This document shows, piece by piece, positions 13,101 to 22,788 of a stretch of 64,000 nt of DNA. How positions within the stretch are numbered: position 1 is the first letter of the stretch; every line of letters starts with the position of its first letter. This stretch comes from Strix aluco (lineage: Eukaryota > Chordata > Aves > Strigiformes > Strigidae). A program made the translations under genes and the position numbers. The stretch covers positions 72,267,429 to 72,331,428 of the forward strand of contig NC_133931.1 of assembly GCF_031877795.1 (NCBI RefSeq), written 5' to 3'. Under the pieces are notes generated by a model that saw only the letters and a program-made list of their open reading frames with translations, had not been told where the DNA came from and did not search any database.

Positions 13101-14844
13101 GTGGTGCTATACCCCTGTGGAGGACCGGGTCTAGCAGAATTGAGATCTCCCTTTTCTTCACACCTCTCTTCGAAAGGCCCCCTCACCTCCCTGGAGCACA
13201 GGAGGGGAGCAGCCGGTAACCCTCACTGCCTGCCACAGGCCCTGTTTCAGTGAAGCAGCTAGAAATTTTTCCCGCCTGTCACTGATCCTCTGCATTGCTC
13301 CATGCAGGGCAACCTCAATGGACAAATGTTTACAGCCCAGTCTATTTTCCCATTTCATTCTGCTCATCTATGATGGTGAGAATCTTAAATATCCAAACAG
13401 AGAATACTTATGGTTGCCTGCCTGTTAGCACAATTTTTTTACGCCTGCCTCCAAAACTGTAAACATGGGAATCAAACATCTGTTGTGCTTTCAACAGGAG
13501 AAGGGATTACAGTGAGGTACAACTACTAACGTTTTCTTTATTTCTGGCTTGGATTTTTTCTCTTTTAATTGCTAAGAGTTTTAACACAATGATCTTACAC
13601 ACAATATAAAAGAACTTACATTTAAATAGGCTTACAGTTATTTTCACTATATATTAATAATTTGGATGACACATGCCTTACTCTTTCATGAGCTGCCAGG
13701 GTGAAAAAATCCCATCTGGCCCAGCAAACTTCTCTCTGCATGGCTTCACACCAGTGAACAAGAAAGGAATGCTCCCTGAATCTCCAAGCTACACCTAAAG
13801 CCGCTCAGTGACTTTGCCATGTCTGCGAGTGGTCCCACCTATCAGGGTTTAAGACAGATGTTTTCTGCGCTGCAGCTGTTAGGAGAGTTCATATGTTCAA
13901 ACTTGTAAAGGAGTCAGGCCACTGTGCTTGAAATATGTCTGCACCCAGTCAACTGAGTTCAGGTGTGGCTGAAAGCATGCCAAGTATTTCAGAGAAAATA
14001 CCTATGGGGATTATTGTTCTTATAAAAAATGAAGGTAAGTGGATTTGTTCATTTCAGGCAGAAATCTATCAGTCATGTTTGGTTTTAGAGTGACTTAATT
14101 TTTAGACAGATTTCTTGTGTGCTGTAACTTGGACTAGACTTAAGGGAAATTTAGGTAAACAGTTGTTTCTGTCTCTTCAGCAATGTGTTATAATATTGCC
14201 AAAGCTATCAAGCTTTCTTACGAAAATATCATTAAAACATTTTGTTATAATTAAGTATTTGGATACATATAAGGGATACGTATGACATTAATCATCCTTT
14301 TTTTTTTAACTTGCCCTGATCAAGATGTGGTACCCAGCACTTTGGTGTATGTCATTATGCAACCATGCCTTCTGAGCAGAAGCAGTCCTTCATCAAATGC
14401 CTTCTGATGTTTGTTTTTTAGAGAAAACATGTCTTTATGTATCACTGTCTGAGGTTTGAAAGATGAGAAAAATAAATTAATTTCTCTGTGTGCTTAATAC
14501 TCACTGCCTTTCCTCCTGATGAAATTCACAGGACACAAATTTCCTTCCAGTGATATAGGGAGGATCTTTCTGCTCTTTCTGTATGCTCCAGCAACTCTAC
14601 ATCACTTTACTTTTGGTTTTGGGAAGGGGCTTCTGCAAACCTGCCAGAAATTTTGCCCAGTGACTCCAACCGGTAAATGACCATAAACATGGGAAGATGT
14701 CAAGATAAGATGAACCCTTTTCTACCCTCACCACCATCATGGCTCTTTCTGTGGTCTAAGCATCTTTCCACCTTACACTGCCATCGTCTGACAGAGGATC
14801 TAGAGAGAATAAAAATACTGTTAAATAAAAATGCATTTATGTGA
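10197..14844. other. intergenic DNA, no gene recognised
   Basis: The frames here (up to about 128 codons) look like chance frames. AT-rich stretches occur at 10735-10830. No repeat family is recognised, and no splice-bounded exon or RNA gene is supportable. Confidence 0.5.
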
Positions 14845-14849
14845 CAAGA

Positions 14850-15444
14850 TGTTGTGGTTTAACCCCAGCCGGCAACTAAGCACCACACAGCTGCTCCTTA
14901 ATTCCCCCCACGACAGGATAGGGGAGAGAATCAGAACAGTAAAAGTGAGAAAACTCGTGGGTTGAGATAAAGACAGTTTAATAGGGAAAGCAAAAGCCAC
15001 GCATGCAAGCAAAGCAAAACAAGGGATTCATTCACCACTTCCCATGGGCAGGCAGGTGCTCAGCCATCTCCAGGACAGCAGGGCTCCATCTCGTGTAACG
15101 GTGACTTGGGAAGACAAACGCCATCACTCCAAACGTCCTCCCCTTCCTCCTTCTTCCCCCAGCTCTATATGCTGAGTGTGACATCATATGGTCTGGGATA
15201 TCCCCTCGGTCAGTTGGGGTCAGCTGTCCTGGCTGTGTCCCCTCCCATCTTCTTGTGCACTCCCAGGCTACTCGTTGGTGGGGTGGGGTGAGAAGCAGAA
15301 AAGGCCTTGATGCTGCATAAGCTCTGTTCAGTGGTAACAAAAACATCCCTGTGTTATCAACACTGTTTTCAGCACAATCCAAAACATAGCCCCATACTAG
15401 GTATTGCAAAGAAAATTAACTCTGTCCCAGCCAAAACCAACACA
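14850..15444 (-). repeat. ERVL-like LTR (3' LTR of the element)
   Basis: The LTR is about 595 bp. On the minus strand it starts TGTGTTGGTTTTGGCTGGGA and ends AAACCACAACA. A TATA-like box (CATATAGAG on the minus strand) lies at about 15164-15173 and an ATTAAA polyadenylation signal at 14977-14982. These positions fit a U3-R-U5 arrangement read on the minus strand. A 125-codon minus-strand open frame inside it (15032-15409) is an incidental LTR frame. Confidence 0.82.
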
Positions 15445-15957
15445 TTCTCCACTCCTTATTCCATACCATTTACATCATGCTCAGGTACCACACTATCCAA
15501 TACAACCTCATTAACCACCACTCCCCTTCCCATTCTTTGATATAATACGGAGTTATCATTCCCTTAGTCTATGGACCACCCCTGTAAAGTGTCTGTAAAA
15601 TGTCCACAAACGTCCATTGAGTTGATTTAGTCCACGACTTTGGGCTCCATTTGTTATGGTGGTCACTCAGGACAGGAGAGATGGTGTGTTGTGTGGAGTT
15701 ATTTGGCACCAAAGCCAGCTCAGGTCAGGTCACTGCTGCACTTGCATTGCTTCTTGTAAGGCTTGTCCTCCATCGGTTCAGGTGGTTCCTGATGTAGTAA
15801 TTCCTATAACGTGCAACTCAAATCATGGGTTACAATAATTTAAAGGTATTTCCATCACGATCTCCAGCCCTGGTCCCTTTGGACCAGAACATCAAGTTTA
15901 ACATTGCAATAAACTTCTCGCCTTGCCCCTGCTTGGGCTTGGACTTAACCACAGATT
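15445..15957 (-). mobile_element. residual internal region of the ERVL-like element
   Basis: Sequence lies between the 3' LTR and the minisatellite, with no long open frame in either direction. It contains a block reading 'ggaccagaacatcaagttt' near 15880 that I associate with this avian ERV family. It probably represents non-coding leader or a rearranged interior. Retroviral protein motifs are not visible. Confidence 0.6.
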
Positions 15958-16224
15958 GCAGTCCCTTAGGGGTGTACCTGCTCCAAGTGGAGCCTCATCC
16001 ATGAGCCGCAGTCTCTCCAGGGATATACCTGCTGCAGCAGAGACTTATCCACAGCCACAGTCACTTTGAGGTGCATCTGTTCCAGTGTGGCCTTCTCCAT
16101 GGACCACAATGCTTTCAGAGATATACCTGCTCCAGCATGGCCTTACCCACAGCCACAGTCCCTTCAGAAGTAAACCTGCTCCAGCATCGCCTTGCCCATG
16201 GCTGCAGTCCCTCCAGGGGTGTAA
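15958..16224 (-). repeat. minisatellite, ~49-bp unit, 5.4 copies, inside the ERVL-like element
   Basis: Five consecutive units start at 15958, 16008, 16057, 16106 and 16155, and a partial sixth starts at 16204. The spacings are 50, 49, 49, 49 and 49. On the plus strand each unit runs 'cagtc.ct...gg..taccTGCTCCAGC.tgg.cTTatCCA...cc'. On the minus strand the core reads 'atgctggagcag'. The regular spacing with divergence between units indicates an old tandem array carried by the element. Confidence 0.88.
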
Positions 16225-16248
16225 TCTATCCCAGCCAAAACTAGCACA
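16225..16248 (-). repeat. ~24-bp remnant of the 5' LTR
   Basis: The minus strand reads TGTGCTAGTTTTGGCTGGGA here and matches the first bases of the other LTR (TGTGTTGGTTTTGGCTGGGA) with only two differences in 20. It directly abuts the target-site duplication, so it is the original outer edge of the 5' LTR. The remainder of that LTR is missing. Confidence 0.8.
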
Positions 16249-16253
16249 CAAGA

Positions 16254-19200
16254 GAAAGAAAACAGCCTCAGAAGGACATTAGAGAGTTCTGAAGCTGTCA
16301 TTGCAAGACAGCATAGGACAGTATTCACAGCACAGTTCCAGGCAATAAGAAGAGGAAAATGTTGGGCAAGAAGGAACCTCTGTTGAAAGTATATGCACGT
16401 ATTAATATTTGATGGAGGAGGGGAAGGAGAGGAGACAGATTCAGAAAAGATTTCCTTCAGCTGGTGCTGTACTTCTTATGAAACAAAACCCCCACAAACT
16501 CACTAGGAAAGAAGCATGTCAGAAAACTTAAGTGATCAAGTAGTTGTTGAGCCACTTAACTGCTATTTAACCCTATCATAGATTTTTTTACTGTAAAATA
16601 AACTTGAATTTGTGTCTGACAGTCAGTCTTGGAAGCTGAAGTCCATATACACACACGAGAGGACTCTATGCTTCCCCATAGATATGCCATACAACAGAAA
16701 TGAAAAGCCATGCTGTGGGGTGAATAAGTGATTCAGTCCTCCTTCAATTTTCCTCTTTTCAACATCAATGCACGTTCCACTTGTGTGGCAGATTCTTGTT
16801 CAGTGGGAAGTAGATGGTGTTATTTCATTTTATACTTAGGTTGTCAGACAGATGCAGATTACATTTTAATTAATATATATTTTCCATTCTAAAATGAGCT
16901 GTTTGCTGTCTAGGAAAATGCAGTTTCTAAAAAATAACAGTTACAGAACACATCTACTTTATGAAAGAACTTCATAGTAATTGCATAGTTTGGTTCCAGA
17001 TCCCTCAGGTTTCAGCAAACCCTGTGCTAGATAATGTAAGTTAACAACTTGGAAATAAAGATTGTATGTTATTTTTTAAAATTATTTTTATTTAAACTGT
17101 TGGCACTGATGGTTCAGTCTTTCAGTCCTGACTTTTCCCTCCTGTTTTCTTGTTAGTGGTAGATGCAAGACAAATAAACTGAATTGGCAGCCATGTCAGT
17201 GGCTGCATCTTTTTCTTTTTTGTCGCTTTTCCTTTTTTGTTCCCTTAGAAATACTTTTCTTGACTCAACTCATTTGTTGACTAGTTTGTCTCCAACAGGT
17301 TCCTCCTCTTGCAAGCACAGCTCCCTGTCCTTCTGTCCCTTGTTCTCTGACTCTGAAACAGTGCATGAGATGAAGAGTCCAAGTCTCCACGAGGAGAGGA
17401 TCTCCTTTCCACTGCTGGCTTAACGTCCTGGCAGTGGACTAAAAACTCTCAAGTATCTGATTTAAGCTTCTTTTAATTATCCAAATCTGATGTGATGTTT
17501 ATTCATTATAACTTTCACCTTTGTCTTATTTCTAGGATGATTTTCAATACACCTTGAAGCTTTACAGCGTTTTTTGCACTTGGTTCATCGCCCCATCATA
17601 CCTAAACAAGGTACCATTCAGCATTACTGTGTCAGTCAAAGGGATCTTTGTCGCAAAATTCAGGACTTATTAACTCCTGCACAGCACAAGAAGCCATGGA
17701 TATCTCTTTTCAGTGGAGATATAATTAAAAGACACATAATTACTGTGAGAAAATATTTCAGGGAAGCATTAGTGTTTCAGCATGTGACGTTTGTTTATAC
17801 GTAATATTCTGAGCAGCCTTCTAGGCTCCCCTAAGACTAAAATCAAAACCGTTCACCAGTGGAAAGATGCCTCGATTTTTCAGCTGAGCACCTGATATCT
17901 TTTCAATTTAACACAGCATTGAAAAACCTAATCATAGGTTTGAATATAAATAATTTCTATGCATTGAGGTCAGTACAAACCTGACAAAAATCCTCACTAA
18001 AGGAAAGAACATCCGATTAAGTCATATTGAACCTACTTATTAGATGGACGGGAGGCATTGCAAAGTGTTCACTCAGCAAGAAACATTTTCTTTCTGTAGA
18101 TTTTCTACTGGAAAGTTTTTTGCTCTTATATCTTTATCAGCAAACCTCTCTGGATATACTAGAACAGCTCTTTGCGTGGACACACTTATTCTGAAATGAA
18201 TTACTTTTTTATTTATTCCGACAGAAAAAAGAAATTTTTTTTCCAGAATATACGGATTAATATGAACAGAAATAGCTGACAAAATTCATGCCTACTGTAA
18301 CACTGGTATTATTCCAAATGGAGAAGTATTAAATTTCTTGCCTAATTCAGTTCTTTTGTAAGACTTGGAGGAGATAGTTGATGTATTATAAAGGAAAGCC
18401 CCGACTACCTATAGTCGTGTGGTAGCTTTCACAGGAATATATCCACTAGCCCCAGCGTCATGGCCATACGATTTGCATAATAACTTTCTGCCTATCCAAA
18501 TTCATATTTCCATTACAATTGCATAAGAGAGATCCTTAGCATTTTTCTTTGCTGTTAAACAGCTGCTGCATTTCAGTGTTGGTGAAATAATGATACATAT
18601 AATTTTCCTTCTTTTAAATGAAAGTGCTTTGGGAGCTCTCTAGCTGAATGGTGGCTTAGAAATGCAAATCATCCTTAGCCCCATAACTCAGAATTACCTT
18701 TGCATTTTATTCTTGATCTGTATCTGTATATAAAGCAATCCTGAAAAACAGTGACACTAGGCCTGCTCATGTAACTGACGTGCTTTTGGGGAAAATAAAC
18801 AGAGAGAACTGCCAACTGCTATCTGAATGTTGCAATGCAATGAATGCTCATGCTGAAAAGTATCTTCTTTAATGAATTTTTTTGACAAAACAACTTAATT
18901 TCATTTATTAGTTTAGAAAACAAAACCCAACTAATTCATATCTGAAAGTCTGAGTGAATGTATGTCGTAATTCCTTGAGTTTCTTTTTCCCCCCTGGTTT
19001 TATTAACACAGACATTTGGGTTCACACCAATACTTGCTCTTTGAATCCTTTCATATAAGTTTCCTTTAGTAGTGACTGTAACAAAATATGTCCTGGCAGA
19101 GGCTTGCAAAATATAAGCCTGTTTAAGTTACTCAATAAAGATAACATTTCATCAAAACTGTAGAAAAAGAAACTCTAGCTGCACGCAAATTAAATTTAGA

Positions 19201-21534
19201 TCACTCCTTTGCAGACAGTGAAAGCCTGGCAGGCCAGGAAAAATCCATAAATGTGATTGCAGTGACAGAAAGCAAAACAATAAAGAGGTCTCTGGTGCCC
19301 AGGCAGCGCATGCGTGCCCTGTGAGGGAGAAGTCTCTTCATGGGACTGTCAGTGGTTCATTCCCCATCCCCATTAGGTGGCTGCCTCCGTTACGAAGCTT
19401 TCAAAAAGCGATCAGATGAGATTTGAACAAAGCCAAAACTCTGAAAGAAAGGGCAAGAGTAAAGTGCTTATAACACTTTTACTTAGTTATTTAGCCATGA
19501 CCAGCAACAGTGTCTCCAATGGTTACAGATCCCCATCTTGCTGCTACTATTCAAATGTCAGGAAGGATTTTGATAAATACTCTCCCATTTACACACTGCT
19601 TAGCATTATGGCAAAAACATTGGTAAGGCTGGTTACTTGCAGGGATTGCTACCAGAACTGCGATATGGGTTAGTACAAATGGTTGACCTAGGTCATGACT
19701 TCTCCTGTGGCAGCGATCAAATCATGACTCCCAGGGGAGACTGCAATACTCCATGGGAAGTAGATGTTTCAGTGGAGGGCTATTTTGATAAAGATTTAAA
19801 AGTAATGCCCTTAACTACTGCACAGATGAGGACCACATCAGTTTCTGCTTGTGCGTCTCATTGGAAAGCAAGCAAGTAGTAGGCACTCTGAGGAGGGACT
19901 GCACGGCAGAGGTACCAGCAAACCAAATCACTTTAAGGTTTGCACCCCTGGAAATGCAGAGGATGGAATGTAAAAGTACAAACCCGAATGTAAATTCTAG
20001 TTTAAATAGCTCTCATCTTGCAATAAATGTATCATGGCATCTTCAGTACCCACAGTTGCTCAAGGCTCTTGTTTCAGGGCTAAAGATAGCTCTGCTGGTA
20101 ACATGAGACAAAATAATGGTGGAATTGTTTTACTTCAAGAGAGGCTGGGTACTAAGGAACCAGCTTTATTTCCTCCCACCACCAGCTCCTTGCAGAAGAT
20201 CCTTTACCATGAGCGTTATCTCATATTGCTTAATATGAGATTTAATGGGACCTCAGCACCTCTATGGCTGTTCTGTAAATACAGCACCGCCTCTGGGGTA
20301 TGGCCACCAGCCCGTGTCCTGTGTGTTGCTAATGCAACTCAAGCAAGCCTAGGTTTACACATTCTAAAATATCAGACTTCTGTTTTCATGACAAAAGTTG
20401 AAAGAGACAAAGGACTGAAGTCTCACAGCTGAGTAAAGAAGCTTTTTAGCATTGCAAAAGACTTGTTCGGTTTTCTGCTAGGCCAGTCCTGAGGGATGCC
20501 AGACCTCCCTTCCACCCCACTCTCCTTTGCACCAGAATTGCTGTAGCTCCCTCAAGAGACAACAGTATTTCTGCTGAATGTCCAACCCTTAAGATCATTT
20601 GTGTTGCTTATGGTATGCAAACGAGCTTTACGGGACTGTGATATCTTCACAGCCTTCAAAGCAGTGAACAAACCCTAAGGTATGCTGCACCATTCAGGAT
20701 CTGAAAGAAAATTCAAATTCTACTCCTAATGCAAAAGGAAAAAAAAAAAAAAAGAAAACATTAGGAAAAACTCCATAACTTGTAATAAGCGTCTACTCTT
20801 GATTGTGAACGTTAGCAGGCAAAGATTAGCACCTTTCCACTCTGTTTCTAGAAGAGCTCTTCAGCTCTTTTATGCAGCTTATACAGTGCAGAAGGGCTGC
20901 GGACGCATCCCTGCCAAAGATCATGCAGTTTAGTGACAGCCTGGGCTGATGAGACACTTCAAGATCTGATCCAGCGCATTGAAGAAACACAGAAAAGGAT
21001 GCAGAAGCAGCAGGCAGTTACCTAACACTATCAAGTCCCAATAAAAATTGACAAGCTGAGACATTTTGGCAGGCTTTCTGAATACCTAATAGGACAATGC
21101 TTGTGTAAACCGGCATGGAAGTAAGGTTAAGGAAAATAAACCCACAGAAGGAAAAAAAACTTTAGAAGCAGCAAATTATTTCAGCCTAAAGCCCCTTAGA
21201 CCACATCTGGCCATAGGGTGACAGAATTAGTCCCACAGATTGTTTCTGCAAGGCGTGATTCACATCCAGTATTTTACTCATGGCAATTCAACAAAAGTGC
21301 TCCCACCCGAGCCAGAATATATAAATATTTAACTTATTGACAGACTGACGGTGTGAGCGAGTATTTGTACCTATGGATTTGCTCTGACACTTAAATAAAC
21401 CCGTACTCCTTCCTCACTTGCAGCTGCGGAACCGAAAGGGAGAGAACCCCCGCCAGGTCTGGAGGGTTCTGCTTTTTCCACGGGACCACGTTCTCACATC
21501 TGTTTCCTGAAACCTCCAGACCACGGTGATTGTA
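16254..21534. other. intergenic DNA upstream of the promoter
   Basis: AT-rich sequence with no recognised repeat. Open frames of 80-132 codons at 19377-20432 overlap each other in different frames and carry no known domain, so I do not call them genes. An A-rich run lies at 20740-20755, and a TATA-like AATATATAAATATTT lies near 21317-21331, upstream of the CpG island, with no evidence that it is used. Confidence 0.55.
19306..19315. promoter_or_regulatory. isolated NRF1-like palindrome
   Basis: GCGCATGCGT matches the NRF1 consensus GCGCATGCGC at nine of ten positions. It lies in AT-rich DNA about 2.2 kb upstream of the CpG island rather than in it. A single motif match is weak evidence of binding. 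Confidence 0.35.
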
Positions 21535-22280
21535 AAGGCAAAGGCGGGAGCGTTTTCACACACCGGGCAGCCGTGTTCGTGCCCAAGGGATGTAGGCAGC
21601 GGCAGCGGCAGGAGGGGAGGGGAGGGGAGAGGCGGTGCGGTGCGGTGCCCTCCTCCTCCTCCTCCCCACGGGACCCGCCGCTTCGGCCTCCCCAGCACAG
21701 CCCGGACGCGTCCTTCGGGCTGCGCCGGGGCTTGTTAGTTCTCCATCCCCCCCTTGTCGTTTTTTATCTCGCTATTAACTTCCCCCAGCCCCTCTCCCGC
21801 CCGTCCGAGGGGCGGAAGCGGCAGACCGGGGCGGGGGCAGAGCGGCGAGCTCGGCGCCAAGGACGGGCCGCCCCCGGCCCCCCTGCGCGGCGGGTCCCGG
21901 CGGGCCGCCCCCCGCAGCGGCGCAGGGAGGCCGCGGGCCCAGCCGGAGGAGGCCCCGCGCCCCCGCCCCGCCGCAGTTCCTCTTCCCTCCCCGGCCCGGG
22001 GGCGGTGGCGAGGGGCAGCCACCGCGCAGACGCCGCCCCAACGGCCCGGCGCGATCGTCCCCACCGCCGCGGAGCCGGGGCAGGTGCCGGAGGAGCGGCG
22101 CAGAGCGGCTCGGCGCTTCCCCCCGCCGCACCGCGCTGCGGAGCCGCGGCCGAGGCGAGGGGAGCCGGCGGGCCGAGGGCGGGCGCCCCGGCCGCGCCGC
22201 AGGTGGCCGCCCCTCGCCCGCCTCAGCAGCTCCCCCTGCCCGCCGCCCGCCTTCCCCCGCCTCGGCGGCGGGAGGAGCCG

Positions 22281-22305
22281 CGGCCCGGCCCGGCCCGGCC
22301 CGCCC
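22281..22305. repeat. (CGGCC)n short tandem repeat in the 5' flank or 5' UTR
   Basis: Five consecutive CGGCC/CGCCC-type pentamers lie about 180 bp upstream of the start codon. If transcribed, this would form a strongly structured GC-rich 5' UTR. It may be length-variable. Confidence 0.7.
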
Positions 22306-22482
22306 CGCGGCGCCGGGCGGCGCTGCAGAGGGCGGAGCGGGCGGCAGGGGCGGGCCGGCCGGCGCCCGGCGCGGGCTGGCTCCCGGCGGGCGGCGCTGCT
22401 GCGTTGCTCTGGGAGGCGCCGCGGGGCCGGGCGCGGAGCTGCGGGCTCGGGGGTGTGAGCGGCCGGGCAGGGCGCCCCCAGG

Positions 22483-22779
22483 ATGCTGCGGTTCCTGCGC
22501 AGGACCTTTGGCCGGCGGTCGATGCAGCGCTACGGGCGCGGAGCCGGGCGCGGAGCCGGGCGAGGTGGGCTCGGCGGCGAGGGGGACGAGCGGGACGGGG
22601 GGCTGCGAGGAGCCGCCGCTGCCGTCGGCTCGGGGGGGTTCCCCTCCTCGCCGCACCCCGGAGGGGTCGTGCACAGCGCCGGAGCCCCCGTCCACATCCC
22701 GGCCGCCGGCGGCAGTAAGCCGGTGCTGCAGTGCCGCGTCCTCCTCCTGGACGGGAGCGAAGTCAGCGTGGAGCTGCCG
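22483..22779 (+). CDS. EPB41L4B: EPB41L4B, first coding exon (partial gene)
   Basis: The exon encodes 99 residues of a FERM-domain protein of the band 4.1 superfamily (EHM2/LULU2), a cortical protein linking membrane and actin and acting in epithelial junction organisation and cell migration. Residues 1-17 (MLRFLRRTFGRRSMQRY) match the N-terminus I recall for EPB41L4B. Residues 18-65 are a Gly/Arg/Ala/Pro-rich linker. Residues 71-76 (HIPAAG) and 84-99 (CRVLLLDGSEVSVELP) form the start of the FERM F1 ubiquitin-like lobe. The ATG at 22483 is preceded by an in-frame TGA at 22456-22458 and has A at -3, so no longer N-terminus is possible in this exon. The exon ends in phase 0 at a GTGAGT donor, the boundary expected before the 'KHAKGQ'-type continuation. 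The paralogue EPB41L5 has a similar start (MLSFFRRTLGRRS) but fits less well. Later exons are outside the window. Confidence 0.88.
22534..22557 (+). repeat. 12-bp in-frame tandem duplication in exon 1
   Basis: The 12-mer GGGCGCGGAGCC occurs twice in direct succession (22534-22545 and 22546-22557), followed by a partial third unit. It encodes Gly/Arg/Ala repeats (RGAGRGAG) in the linker before the FERM domain. Being a multiple of three, it can vary in copy number without shifting the frame. Confidence 0.85.
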
Positions 22780-22788
22780 GTGAGTAAC
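22780..22788 (+). other. 5' splice site of EPB41L4B intron 1
   Basis: CCG|GTGAGTAAC matches the vertebrate donor consensus from +1 to +6 (GTGAGT). Splicing here leaves exon 1 in phase 0 after codon 99. Reading through the donor reaches a stop at about 22881 after 33 extra codons. Confidence 0.88.

Larger units (their letters stand above)
14845..16253 (-). mobile_element. Internally deleted ERVL-like endogenous retroviral element with 5-bp TSD
   Basis: The element (14850-16248) is flanked by identical 5-bp repeats 'caaga' at 14845-14849 and 16249-16253, a target-site duplication. On the minus strand it opens with TGTGCTAGTTTTGGCTGG at its right end and closes with ACCACAACA at 14850, so the ends are TG...CA. 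It holds one near-complete LTR (14850-15444), a short non-coding internal part with a ~49-bp minisatellite, and at the far end only about 25 bp of the other LTR. There is no gag, pol or env reading frame. A 5-bp duplication fits ERVL better than ERV1 (4 bp) or ERVK (6 bp). The family assignment rests on recalled similarity. Confidence 0.82.

Noticed and set aside
15032..15409. 125-codon minus-strand frame
   Set aside because: Lies entirely inside the LTR at 14850-15444; incidental frame with no retroviral protein motif.
19377..20432. Cluster of overlapping plus-strand frames upstream of the promoter
   Set aside because: They are in shifted frames, lack splice-bounded structure and match no known domain; no coding evidence.
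21573..22718. 381-codon plus-strand open frame overlapping exon 1
   Set aside because: It is in a different frame from the EPB41L4B exon, with low-complexity Arg/Ala/Pro content and no family resemblance; a GC artefact.
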